A DNA stretch of 64,000 nucleotides, taken from positions 1 to 64,000 of the forward strand of contig JAPFDX010000020.1 in the NCBI GenBank assembly GCA_026168605.1, in the 5' to 3' direction. Source of the DNA: Roseburia sp. (GTDB lineage Bacteria; Bacillota; Clostridia; Lachnospirales; Lachnospiraceae). The position numbers and the translations under genes were made by a program. The first letter of the stretch is position 1. Every line of letters starts with the position of its first letter. Under the pieces are notes generated by a model. The model worked only from the letters and a program-made list of their open reading frames with translations. It searched no databases and was not told where the DNA came from. Below are positions 43,416-51,647 of this stretch, in pieces.

Positions 43416-44249
43416 TTATCCTTTTACCGCTCCTGCCACGACTCCCTCAATGATCTGCTTCTGCATCACGATATAGAAGATCACAAGAGGCAGCGTCGCC
43501 ATCACAAGCATCGGGAAGAATGAAGTCCAGTCGGTGGAAAACGGTCCCACGTTTCTGTATACCTGCTGCAGGAGCACCTGCTTTTCCGATGACTGCAAAA
43601 ATAACAGCGGCGTCATAAAGTCATTCCAGATTGCCAGCGTATCCAGAATCGCCACGGTGGAGACGATCGGCTTTAACAGCGGGAAGATAATCCTCCAGAA
43701 GCACTGGAAGGTCCCGCAGCCGTCGATCAGCGCCGCTTCCTCCAGCTCCTGCGGCACGGTGTTGATAAATCCACGCATCAGGAAAATAGAGAGTGGAAGG
43801 TTGATACAAAATACGTTGACCAGGATCACTCCCAGGTGGGTGTTCATCAGATTCGCGCCAGCAATGATCTTGTACAGCGGAATGATGGATACCTGGAACG
43901 GTATGATCAGACCTACCAGAAATACTGAGTACATCACTTTAAACATCTTTTGCTTACTTCTGGCTATGACATACGACGCCATGGACGCAAAAACCACCAG
44001 AAAGATCACGGACGTCACGGTGATGATCAGATTGTTTTTCAGCGCCTGACCGTAATTCATCGCGTCAATCGCCTTAATGTAGTTGTCAAAAGTAAAATGT
44101 GTGGGCAGCCCCAACGGACTTGCCACCGCCTCTGCCGGTGTCTTAAACGTTGTAACGAGCAGATAATAAATCGGAAGCAGCATTATCACCGACACGATCG
44201 CCAAAAATATGCCGTAACCTGTTTTTTTCGCTATATTCTTACACTTCAT
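43416..44249 (-). CDS. Carbohydrate ABC transporter permease (MalG type)
   Basis: A six-TM inner membrane permease of about 277 residues, second of two permeases. It ends with the EAA-loop segment EEAALIDGCGTFQCFWRIIF (binds the ATPase) and FVTPL-like MTPLLFL. Start at 44249 overlaps the MalF-type gene's TGA (TGATG), a sign of translational coupling; another codon at 44273 is GTG. The ATPase component is not in this window and is probably shared (MsmK/UgpC type), as in many Firmicutes. It imports the sugar bound by the lipoprotein encoded at 45207-46535. Confidence 0.93.
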   Translation of the reverse strand: MKCKNIAKKTGYGIFLAIVSVIMLLPIYYLLVTTFKTPAEAVASPLGLPTHFTFDNYIKAIDAMNYGQALKNNLIITVTSVIFLVVFASMASYVIARSKQKMFKVMYSVFLVGLIIPFQVSIIPLYKIIAGANLMNTHLGVILVNVFCINLPLSIFLMRGFINTVPQELEEAALIDGCGTFQCFWRIIFPLLKPIVSTVAILDTLAIWNDFMTPLLFLQSSEKQVLLQQVYRNVGPFSTDWTSFFPMLVMATLPLVIFYIVMQKQIIEGVVAGAVKG

Positions 44250-45130
44250 CACGCCTGAATCGCTCCTTCCCACTTATCCAAGAAGTACGTAACAACCTTA
44301 GAAAATACAAAGACAATGACAAAAAATACAACTGCAAACGCGCACGCGTACGCGGTCTTTCCCGTATTGAATCCTTCGCGGATCAAGGTCGTCATGATCG
44401 TCTCGGTCGCATAACCCGGTCCGCCTTTTGTCATGACAAACACCGCATCAAACATCTTCATACCGCCGATCAAGCTCATCAGCAGGTTAAACGATGTCGC
44501 CGGATATAAGAGCGGCAGTGTGATCCTGAAAAATCTCTGGATCCCGTTTGCACCGTCAATTTGCGCCGCTTCATACAGCGAGCTGTCGATACTCTTTAGG
44601 TTCGCCACATAGATGACCATCGTATATCCCGTCCACTGCCATACCTGCGTTGCAAGAACCGAGTACAGCGCAATATTGCTGTCGCCCAACCAGTTTACCG
44701 GCTGCCCGCCGAAAAACTGGATGATGCTGTTTAACAGACCTCCGTCCGCAGACGTCATGATGTACTGGAACAGATACCCCACGACCATGATACTCAGCAC
44801 CGCAGGCAAAAATGTGATTCCCTTTACGAAATTCGTCACTTTGGAATTTCTATTTAACAGCACTGCCAGTATGATGGAGAGCACGTTCTGGATGATCGTG
44901 ATCAAAATCGCGTACACAACCGAGTGCTGGATGGCAGCCACGGTCTTTGCATCCTGAAATAATTTCTGAAAATTTCGAAAACCGATAAAATCTATATCCG
45001 CATTATAAACTGACCAGTTTGTCAGACTGTATCCAAAACTCATAATAGCCGGAACAATAAACAAAATTATAAATCCAATAAACGCAGGAAGTATCATGAG
45101 AAAATATGTTCTGTTCTTCCTTTTATCCAT
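44249..45130 (-). CDS. Carbohydrate ABC transporter permease (MalF type)
   Basis: A permease of about 293 residues with six TM helices. YFLMILPAFIGFIILFIVPA opens the protein and the EAA loop reads LYEAAQIDGANGIQRFFRIT. AFVMTKGGPGYATETIMTTL-type sequence (FDAVFVMTKGGPGYATET) is typical of MalF/LacF partners. The start at 45130 (MDKRKNRTYF) has AAGGAAGG at better spacing than the ATG two codons earlier. It follows a strong hairpin (45162-45195) after the binding-protein gene. Confidence 0.93.
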   Translation of the reverse strand: MDKRKNRTYFLMILPAFIGFIILFIVPAIMSFGYSLTNWSVYNADIDFIGFRNFQKLFQDAKTVAAIQHSVVYAILITIIQNVLSIILAVLLNRNSKVTNFVKGITFLPAVLSIMVVGYLFQYIMTSADGGLLNSIIQFFGGQPVNWLGDSNIALYSVLATQVWQWTGYTMVIYVANLKSIDSSLYEAAQIDGANGIQRFFRITLPLLYPATSFNLLMSLIGGMKMFDAVFVMTKGGPGYATETIMTTLIREGFNTGKTAYACAFAVVFFVIVFVFSKVVTYFLDKWEGAIQA

Positions 45131-45161
45131 AATCATTTCCTTCCTTCTCGATCGCTCTTAT

Positions 45162-45195
45162 AAAAAAGGGGTGCAGAATGATCCCCACACCCCTT
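45162..45195 (-). terminator. Hairpin between binding-protein and permease genes
   Basis: On the minus strand AAGGGGTG (45188-45195) pairs perfectly with CACCCCTT (45166-45173) around a 14-nt loop and is followed by TTTTTT. It is a textbook intrinsic terminator shape but lies inside the operon. Such hairpins after binding-protein genes usually give partial termination or mRNA stabilisation so that the binding protein is made in excess (established pattern). Confidence 0.85.
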
Positions 45196-45206
45196 CCTGA
45201 TACTTC

Positions 45207-46535
45207 TTATTCTAATGTTTCCAATAAGCCTTTGTTGATCTCGTCCGCGTCAGCCAGCGCTTCCTCTACTGTCTTTGTTCCTGACAGAACTTCCTGTAAT
45301 GATTTTCCGTATCCTTCGGTTACGGCGTTACCGTTTGTCCATACTGCGGTCCACGGTGCGTATACATGACCTGCTGCAAATGCCTCCTCGCAGTCTGTAT
45401 AGATCTCGCCAAGGTCTACCTCTACGCCCTCAACGAAAGAGCTTCCGGCATTGTCCTTTACAAGTTCCTGCTGTGCCTCTTCGGTTGCTGTCAGCTCCAA
45501 TACTGCAAGAGCCTCCTCGATGTGCTCGGAATCTGCGTTGATCGCAAATGCAGAACCCGGTCCGCCTACCAGCCAGCCCGGCTCGTCTGCGTCAACACCC
45601 GGGATTGGGAACATACCGAAATCCAGATCCGGGTTTTTCTCTTTGATGGTCTCTACTGCCCACGGTCCGCACTGCCACATTGCAGCTTTCCCGGTTGCAA
45701 ACTCATCCAGAGCCTGATCGTAGCTGAGTCCCAGCATATCCTGTGTCAGGCAGCCTTCCTCGATGATCTTGTACCACTCCTGCACTGCCGGCAGCCAGCT
45801 CTCAGCAAGAGAAGCCTCACCCTTGTTGAACTTCTCGTCAAAATCCTTATTTGCCTCATCGGAATAGAACTCGTTGTTTACGAGCGCGATACTCTGCTTC
45901 ATCATCGGCTCATAGGACTGTGCTCCCATAGTCTGTGGCTTGATTCCTTTTTCTTCCAGTGTCTTGTGTAACTGGATAAATTCATCCCATGTCTTTGGAA
46001 CGGTCAGATTGTTCTCCTCAAAGATCGTCTTGTTGTAGAAGATTCCCTCATACCAGGACTGCAGCGGAGCCGCATAGATCTTTCCGTCAACGGTGTATGG
46101 CTGTATACCTGCATCCGCATATCTGGTGATAAATTCCTGATCGGACAGATCGAGCAGATATCCTGCATTTGCAAGAAGTCTCGTCTGACCGCCAAGCTCC
46201 ATGATGTCCGGGCCTTCTCCAGCCTGAAGCTGCGCGTTTAAGACATTGTCAAAGTTGTCCTGTGAAACAAATTCAAACTCGATCTCAATATTCGGAAGCT
46301 GCTCGTCCAGATACTTTAAGTAGGATGCTCTGGATGACTCTGCATTGTACGCCATCATGCGAAGCTTCACCACTTCCCCGTCCTCTGCTGTTCCAGCGTC
46401 AGACACCTCTGTTCCGTCGGCTGCAGACGTTCCAGCGTCCGTATTCTGGTCTGTTGTTTCTTCACTTCCGCATCCGGCAAACGCTGTCGCTGCCATGCAT
46501 GCGCATAAAAGAGTTGCAATGATTTTCTTTTTCAT
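45207..46535 (-). CDS. Sugar-binding lipoprotein of an ABC importer
   Basis: An extracellular solute-binding protein of about 442 residues. The N-terminus MKKKIIATLLCACMAATAFA with Cys22 in AFAGC is a lipoprotein signal. The Ser/Thr-rich linker (SEETTDQNTDAGTSAADG) leads to the family-1 fold starting EVVKLRMMAYNAESSRASYL. PDIMELGGQTRLL and GKAAMWQCGPWAVE are characteristic of this family. The start at 46535 follows GGGAGGAAACAAA. It is the first gene after the promoter at 46564-46592. The substrate is probably an alpha-linked oligosaccharide, judging by the neighbouring GH31 enzyme (inference). Confidence 0.93.
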   Translation of the reverse strand: MKKKIIATLLCACMAATAFAGCGSEETTDQNTDAGTSAADGTEVSDAGTAEDGEVVKLRMMAYNAESSRASYLKYLDEQLPNIEIEFEFVSQDNFDNVLNAQLQAGEGPDIMELGGQTRLLANAGYLLDLSDQEFITRYADAGIQPYTVDGKIYAAPLQSWYEGIFYNKTIFEENNLTVPKTWDEFIQLHKTLEEKGIKPQTMGAQSYEPMMKQSIALVNNEFYSDEANKDFDEKFNKGEASLAESWLPAVQEWYKIIEEGCLTQDMLGLSYDQALDEFATGKAAMWQCGPWAVETIKEKNPDLDFGMFPIPGVDADEPGWLVGGPGSAFAINADSEHIEEALAVLELTATEEAQQELVKDNAGSSFVEGVEVDLGEIYTDCEEAFAAGHVYAPWTAVWTNGNAVTEGYGKSLQEVLSGTKTVEEALADADEINKGLLETLE

Positions 46536-46563
46536 TTTGTTTCCTCCCTTTCTTGATGGACTC

Positions 46564-46592
46564 ATTATATCCCGCCACAGAACAAAGATAAA
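46564..46592 (-). promoter_or_regulatory. Predicted promoter for the sugar importer
   Basis: On the minus strand TTTATC (46587-46592) and TATAAT (46564-46569) are 17 nt apart, about 28 nt upstream of the binding-protein start. A perfect -10 with a weak -35 fits an activator-dependent promoter such as one used by the AraC-type regulator encoded at 48340-49863. Confidence 0.6.
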
Positions 46593-46605
46593 TTAAGAAT
46601 GTTAT

Positions 46606-46676
46606 GTTTTTCTGTGAATAAATTAGGGATTCCTTTCTTTTACACACATCCCTGCAGACAGCGTCCGTTTTTCTGT
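46606..46676. repeat. Two direct copies of GTTTTTCTGT upstream of the importer promoter
   Basis: GTTTTTCTGT occurs at 46606-46615 and again at 46667-46676, 61 nt apart, both just upstream of the -35. A shorter related site (CGTTTTTGTATC) lies upstream of the GH31 gene's promoter near 48322-48333. These are candidate operators for the AraC-type response regulator. Confidence 0.45.
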
Positions 46677-46715
46677 CACAATATTACGGTCTTATGAAAA
46701 AATATTACTTTCCTC

Positions 46716-48236
46716 TTATCCGATGGCTGATTTGTATCTGTAAATCACAGGGACTCCGTACTCCGATGTGACGCGGATGGTCTCTCCGCCGGAAATAATT
46801 TCTTCACCGTCCCTCTCCCACACTCCTTTTGGAAGATAGAGTTCTCTCCCATGCCCCCCTTTTCTGTAAACGGGCGCAACCAGATAGCGGTCTCCCAGCA
46901 TAAACTGGTCTGTCAGCTCCTCCACCGGCTCCCCCGGGAATTCATACGCCATATACCGCACCGCCGGTTCCCCGGTTACAGCGCTCTGTTCCAGAAGCTC
47001 CATCAGATAGGAAATATACGTTTCCCGCACCGCAATGCTTCTCTTGATCGCCGCAAAATGTTCCTCTCCAAGCACCCGGTATGGCGCCGCAGAAAACTGC
47101 ATTGCAGGCATCAGGCAGGCAATCTCGCTGTGTCTTACGAACAGTTCTTCATCCAGCGTTCCCTGCGCCATTTCCTGAAAATTGAGATATTCCCCGCCTC
47201 CGATCATGTCCGGGCAGCCGTAGGGATGACCGGTGATCCCCTGCAGCAGCATATCCGGGATCAGGGACGCCAGACCGTTCTCCCCCCAGGAATGTTCCTT
47301 GTCGCACAGTCTCTGCATCAGCGCATAGCCGCCGGCCCGGAATGTCACACGATATTCATTGAAGGCGTACTGTTCTCCAAATTCCGCCCACAGTCTCGAC
47401 TGTTCATCCGGCGTGACATTTCCGCAGGTTACATTGTCCTCCTCATAGTAGAGACTGTCCCCTGCATCAAACTTAAATCCATCCACCCCGAGCTCGCGCA
47501 GCGCATCGAGCTGTTTTTTCATCCATGCGCACGCCTCCGGATTCGAAAAGTCCAGCACGGCGGAATATCCGTTCCACCATTTTGCAATATAGCTTGCGCC
47601 GTCCGGATTTCTGACCAGGATCCCTTTCTTTTCTGCCTCCCGGTATTTCACGCTGTCCGCGGAGACATACGGGCAGACCCAGAGCATGACCTGATAGCCC
47701 ATCTGATGCAGCGCCTCGATCATCCCTCGCGGATTCCGGAACTTTCCACTGTGGAAACTCCAGTCTCCATAATATTCTGACCAGCCGTCGTCGATCATCA
47801 GAACGCCGGACGGCATACCCGCCTTCCGGATATTTTCTGCATATTTCATAATATCCGTCTCGTTCTGGTAAAAAGTCAGCTCTATCCACGTATTGTAAAT
47901 GATCTTCTCAAACAATTCACGCGCCGGCATTTTCCCGCGGAACGGGAAATAGTGGGAAACCGCATACAGATACGCTTCCCGCAGTCCTCCCTCCGTCGCG
48001 CTGAGCGTGCAGTCGTCCGGCACCGTGACCGTCCCTCCGGCAAACACCGTCCGAAAGCCCGTCTCTCTCCAGATCACTCTCCCCTTTGTCGAGAGCCACA
48101 GCGGCATCGCCTGGTTCGGCGTCTCATTTCTGGTAAAATCGATCACCTCGTCCGACGCCGCGCCAAGCGGCATCTTCATCCCATACTTGACACAGCTCCC
48201 ATACCAGTACTCGCCCTCTAAAATCTTTACTTCCAT
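46716..48236 (-). CDS. Glycoside hydrolase family 31
   Basis: A cytoplasmic GH31 enzyme (506 residues, no signal peptide). MPSGVLMIDDGWSEYYGDWS, YQVMLWVCPYVS and VDGFKFDAGDS (nucleophile D257) form the barrel; LYLPKGVWERDGEEI is the C-terminal beta domain. The block SWGENGLASLIPDMLLQG occupies the place of the usual 'GDN' acid/base region. The KFDAGD motif is close to the MYORG/KIAA1161-like branch, whose members include alpha-galactosidases, so alpha-glucosidase activity should not be assumed. The gene is preceded by its own promoter (48281-48309) and GGGAGGAAATGTATC. It probably cleaves the sugar imported by the neighbouring ABC system. Confidence 0.85.
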   Translation of the reverse strand: MEVKILEGEYWYGSCVKYGMKMPLGAASDEVIDFTRNETPNQAMPLWLSTKGRVIWRETGFRTVFAGGTVTVPDDCTLSATEGGLREAYLYAVSHYFPFRGKMPARELFEKIIYNTWIELTFYQNETDIMKYAENIRKAGMPSGVLMIDDGWSEYYGDWSFHSGKFRNPRGMIEALHQMGYQVMLWVCPYVSADSVKYREAEKKGILVRNPDGASYIAKWWNGYSAVLDFSNPEACAWMKKQLDALRELGVDGFKFDAGDSLYYEEDNVTCGNVTPDEQSRLWAEFGEQYAFNEYRVTFRAGGYALMQRLCDKEHSWGENGLASLIPDMLLQGITGHPYGCPDMIGGGEYLNFQEMAQGTLDEELFVRHSEIACLMPAMQFSAAPYRVLGEEHFAAIKRSIAVRETYISYLMELLEQSAVTGEPAVRYMAYEFPGEPVEELTDQFMLGDRYLVAPVYRKGGHGRELYLPKGVWERDGEEIISGGETIRVTSEYGVPVIYRYKSAIG

Positions 48237-48280
48237 GATACATTTCCTCCCATATCTGCAAATTCCCTATGATACGTCCC

Positions 48281-48309
48281 ACTATAACGGATTCCTGCCT
48301 TTACAGAAA
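48281..48309 (-). promoter_or_regulatory. Predicted promoter for the GH31 gene
   Basis: On the minus strand TTTCTG (48304-48309) and TATAGT (48281-48286) are spaced by 17 nt. The -35 is weak and a GTTTTTGT-type site lies just upstream, which suggests an activated promoter. It lies in the 103-nt gap between the regulator gene and the glycosidase. Confidence 0.45.
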
Positions 48310-48339
48310 GAAACTAACTTACGTTTTTGTATCACCATA

Positions 48340-49863
48340 TTATGATTTTTTGCGGTCGCGGTACTCGTTCGGCGTCATCTGCTCCTCTCTCTTAAACACC
48401 TTGGAAAAATAGCTCGGATTATCATATCCGACCTGAAACGCGATCTCATATGCCTTCAGATCCGTCTCATCCAGCAGCTTTTTGGCATACCGCAGGCGGA
48501 CGGTCGTCAGGTAATTCCAGAGGCTCATGCCAACCTCCCTCTTAAACAGATAACAGAAATAATTTTTGCTGACCGAGATGGCATTGCTGATCTCATCCAG
48601 AGACAGATTTTCATTGTATCTCTCCTCGATCAGCTTCAGACTCTCCGCGATCGGTTTGCTGTATTTTTTATTCTCCCCCGCATGAGGTTCATCCCCGATC
48701 CCGCTGATGATATTTTTCATAAACTGCTTTAATTCGGAGAGAGATTGATATTCGAGCAATTCCTTGTAGGAAATATCCTTTTTCAGCAAATACAGCGTTT
48801 TGTTGCAAAAATCGTAGATATCCTGCTTGGCTCCCGGCTGATAGATGGTCGAGAGTTCAAACGCCTCCTCCAGCAGACGGTAAAGGCTCTCCTTGTCCCT
48901 GGCTAAAACCGCCTGTTCCATCTCCCGGAAAATCCCGAGCCTGCGCAGCTCGTCAATCTCCTGCCCCACGCAGTTATAATCGTATCCGAGGATCTGCTCG
49001 TCCCCGATATAAAATCCGTATTTCGAGAGGCTGATGACCTGCTCGTACGCCACAGGAAGTTCATCCAGTCCCGCACAGTTTCTGCGAAAGCACACCATCA
49101 CCTGCATCTCCAGTTCCTGATGGAATACCGCAATGATCCCACCGATCAGGTCAAGCAGTTCTTCCTCCTCTGTCTCCTCCAACAGCAGAAACCACGCGTC
49201 ATCCTCAAACACCAGACACTTCTTATGATACCGGTCCGCCGCCACATCGCGCAGCAGCGCCGCCGCGTATTTGTTCCCCAGCAGCTCCATATTGCTCGCC
49301 GAGTCAAACTCATCCATCGAGTCGCTCTTTTGCTGGATGAGCAGCAGCGCGCTGTTTTCAAACCGGAAACCATACCTGTTCTTGTTCTGTACGATCTTAT
49401 TTTTATTGCCGAAACCGCGCATATACTTAAAAAGCTCCAGCATCCGCAGCTTTTCCTCGCTCTCCTCCTTCATCTTTTTCTCGTACGCCTTTCCGCGTAT
49501 CTGCTCGATCGCCGAGCGGAGCGAGCGCTCCAGTTCCTGCTCGTCGACCGGCTTTAAAATATAGTCGCTGCATCCCAGCCGCATCGCCTCTTTCACATAA
49601 TCGAAATCTGCATACGCGCTCATCAGGATGATCTTTGTGTTTTCCGACAGCTCCAGCACCTTTTTCACCAGCTCCAGCCCGTCCATATTTTTCATGCGGA
49701 TATCGGAGATGATAATATCCGGCATCTCCACAAGAATCTTGCGGTATGCCTCATCGCCATCCTGCGCGGTGTCTAAAAGCTCCAGTCCGAGCCTCTCCCA
49801 TGCAATGATACTTTTTAACATTTTCAGCGTGATGCTCTCATCATCGACCAGCAGTACTTTCAT
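48340..49863 (-). CDS. Response regulator with AraC-type DNA-binding domain (YesN type)
   Basis: The N-terminal receiver has the acidic pair VDDES, the phosphoacceptor D54 in DIIISDIRMKNMDG, LMSAYADFDYVKEAM and the lysine in YILKPVDEQELE. A middle region of about 250 residues precedes two AraC-type HTH motifs (ISNAISVSKNYFCYLFKREV and AYEIAFQVGYDNPSYFSKVF). Length (507 residues) is normal for YesN. It starts 23 nt inside the histidine kinase gene with GAGGAGGACG upstream. It likely activates the GH31 and importer promoters in response to sugar, as is usual for YesMN pairs beside a lipoprotein-dependent importer. Confidence 0.93.
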   Translation of the reverse strand: MKVLLVDDESITLKMLKSIIAWERLGLELLDTAQDGDEAYRKILVEMPDIIISDIRMKNMDGLELVKKVLELSENTKIILMSAYADFDYVKEAMRLGCSDYILKPVDEQELERSLRSAIEQIRGKAYEKKMKEESEEKLRMLELFKYMRGFGNKNKIVQNKNRYGFRFENSALLLIQQKSDSMDEFDSASNMELLGNKYAAALLRDVAADRYHKKCLVFEDDAWFLLLEETEEEELLDLIGGIIAVFHQELEMQVMVCFRRNCAGLDELPVAYEQVISLSKYGFYIGDEQILGYDYNCVGQEIDELRRLGIFREMEQAVLARDKESLYRLLEEAFELSTIYQPGAKQDIYDFCNKTLYLLKKDISYKELLEYQSLSELKQFMKNIISGIGDEPHAGENKKYSKPIAESLKLIEERYNENLSLDEISNAISVSKNYFCYLFKREVGMSLWNYLTTVRLRYAKKLLDETDLKAYEIAFQVGYDNPSYFSKVFKREEQMTPNEYRDRKKS

Positions 49864-51646
49864 CGTCCTCCTCCTCAGTTCCCGGGAGCTTGATCACAAC
49901 AGTTGTCCCGACGCCCTCTTTCGAGTTCAACTCTATGCCGTACGCTTCCCCATATTGCTTTTTGAGCCTTTCATTTACATTGAGAATCCCGACGCTCCTA
50001 TTCTTTTCGTAATGCGTGTGGGAATTTAAGTCGTGCTGCAATTCCTCCATCTTCTCTTTTGTGATCCCATTTCCATTGTCATGCACAATGATATATACGT
50101 CTTTGCCCTCTGCCTCCGCGCTGATGGTGATGACCACGCGCTTGCCCGTTTCGCGTCCGTGCTCGATCGCATTCTCAACGATCGGCTGGAGGGTCAGCTT
50201 CAAAATCGGCGTCCGCCCAATCTCGTCGCTGCATTCTATCGTATACAAAACCTGATTGTCATACCGGATGTTCTGCACCTTCAGGTAATTCCTCACGTGC
50301 TCCAGCTCCTCCTCCAGGATCACCGGATTGTAGGGCTGGTATACGGAATATGCCATCACCCTTCCGAGATAGGTGGAAAGCTCTGATATTTTCTGCGTCT
50401 CTCCCTCGATCGCCAGCGCCTTGATCGATTGCAGTACATTGTTGACAAAATGCGGATTGATCTGGTGCCACAGCGCCTTTAGCTTCTCCTGCGACAGCGT
50501 CTTTTCCTCCTCCACCATCTTATTGTTCAAAAATACGATATTGGAGATCATCCCCTGTATGGTGTCTGAGAGCACTCTGATTTCTTCCATATCCTCATCG
50601 GGGAACGAAACCTCATAATCACCGCCCGCCACAAGGTCACACCTTTTGATCAGACGCTTGAGCGGCGCCGCAATATACCGGCTCGTCTTCCGTGACAGAA
50701 CCAGGATAAAAACGACTGCGGCAAAAAGGATCGCCAGACTGAGCGCAAAAATCTGCATCTGTATCCTGCGCATCTCGTCCATCTCTTTGATCCCTACCAG
50801 ACGCAGATCGTAATAATTCGTCTTCATGGACACGATCATCAGATCATCCATGTTTTTCACACGCGTTTTTTCATTCCCCTCCGCCGCCTGCACCCACTGC
50901 CTGATCTTTTCATCTTCTCCGTATGTATGTGCGGCATACCACTCTCCCTTGGAATCGCTGATCGCAAACCGGACGTCCTCCGCCTCATTTCCCAGAATAT
51001 GATCCAGATCGATGTCACATACAACAAATGCCGGCGATGTAAAGGAAACCTGATCGATTCCGAACACCATCGGCATAACCATGGAAATACATTTTTCTTC
51101 CGAAGAATTATAATAGTATGTTTTATCATGCAGCTCTGAGATATACGGAATGTTCAATTCCACCTTTTCGATCAGTTCCCGAAACCACACGTTCTCCTGA
51201 AACTTCTCACTGTCTATCATCATGGGGGAGCTGTACAGACACTCCCCCTCCCTGTCTACGATATAAATATTTTCAATACCGGTATTCCTGCTGGCAATCT
51301 CAATCTTCTCAAGTATTTCTCTCTGGTGATAAAGCTCAACCGCATAGTCGATCTCGTCCGTCTCCATCCGGTATTCCACGATTTCCAGAATACGCGGATC
51401 ACCAGAAATGATCTGCAACGTCTCCTGGATCGCCAGAAGCTGGCTGTCCAAAAGATTCAGATTCAGTCCCACCACGTTTTCACAAAATTTCAGCGTCTGT
51501 GTGCGGTAGACCCCTATACTGAATATGGCAAACGCCAGAACAGACGTCAGCATCACCGAAAAAAAGACGATCGTGTAGCCCCTTCTGATCTCGCGTTCGA
51601 GCGTCTTTCCTTTTATCCTCTTTAAAATCCCATGTATTTTTTCCAT
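49841..51646 (-). CDS. Sensor histidine kinase (YesM/LytS-like)
   Basis: A membrane sensor of about 601 residues. One TM helix near residues 27-45, a long extracellular sensor (about 45-285), a second TM (about 290-310), then HAMP (KRLIKRCDLVAGGDYEVSF) and the His_kinase segment LKALWHQINPHFVNNVLQSI. PILKLTLQPIVENAIEHG and DNGNGITKEKMEELQ form the ATPase. The start at 51646 (MEKIHGILKR) is 1 nt after the stop of the GtrB-like glycosyltransferase gene, so the kinase is translationally linked to it. The cognate regulator overlaps its end. The signal is presumably a sugar bound by the lipoprotein or the sensor domain itself. Confidence 0.93.
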   Translation of the reverse strand: MEKIHGILKRIKGKTLEREIRRGYTIVFFSVMLTSVLAFAIFSIGVYRTQTLKFCENVVGLNLNLLDSQLLAIQETLQIISGDPRILEIVEYRMETDEIDYAVELYHQREILEKIEIASRNTGIENIYIVDREGECLYSSPMMIDSEKFQENVWFRELIEKVELNIPYISELHDKTYYYNSSEEKCISMVMPMVFGIDQVSFTSPAFVVCDIDLDHILGNEAEDVRFAISDSKGEWYAAHTYGEDEKIRQWVQAAEGNEKTRVKNMDDLMIVSMKTNYYDLRLVGIKEMDEMRRIQMQIFALSLAILFAAVVFILVLSRKTSRYIAAPLKRLIKRCDLVAGGDYEVSFPDEDMEEIRVLSDTIQGMISNIVFLNNKMVEEEKTLSQEKLKALWHQINPHFVNNVLQSIKALAIEGETQKISELSTYLGRVMAYSVYQPYNPVILEEELEHVRNYLKVQNIRYDNQVLYTIECSDEIGRTPILKLTLQPIVENAIEHGRETGKRVVITISAEAEGKDVYIIVHDNGNGITKEKMEELQHDLNSHTHYEKNRSVGILNVNERLKKQYGEAYGIELNSKEGVGTTVVIKLPGTEEEDDESTAGR

Positions 51647-51647
51647 C

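Noticed and set aside
46851-47780. Plus-strand 309-codon open frame antisense to the GH31 gene
   Set aside because: It lies entirely on the opposite strand of a well-supported gene, has no ribosome binding site I can see and gives a low-complexity, His/Arg-rich protein with no motifs.
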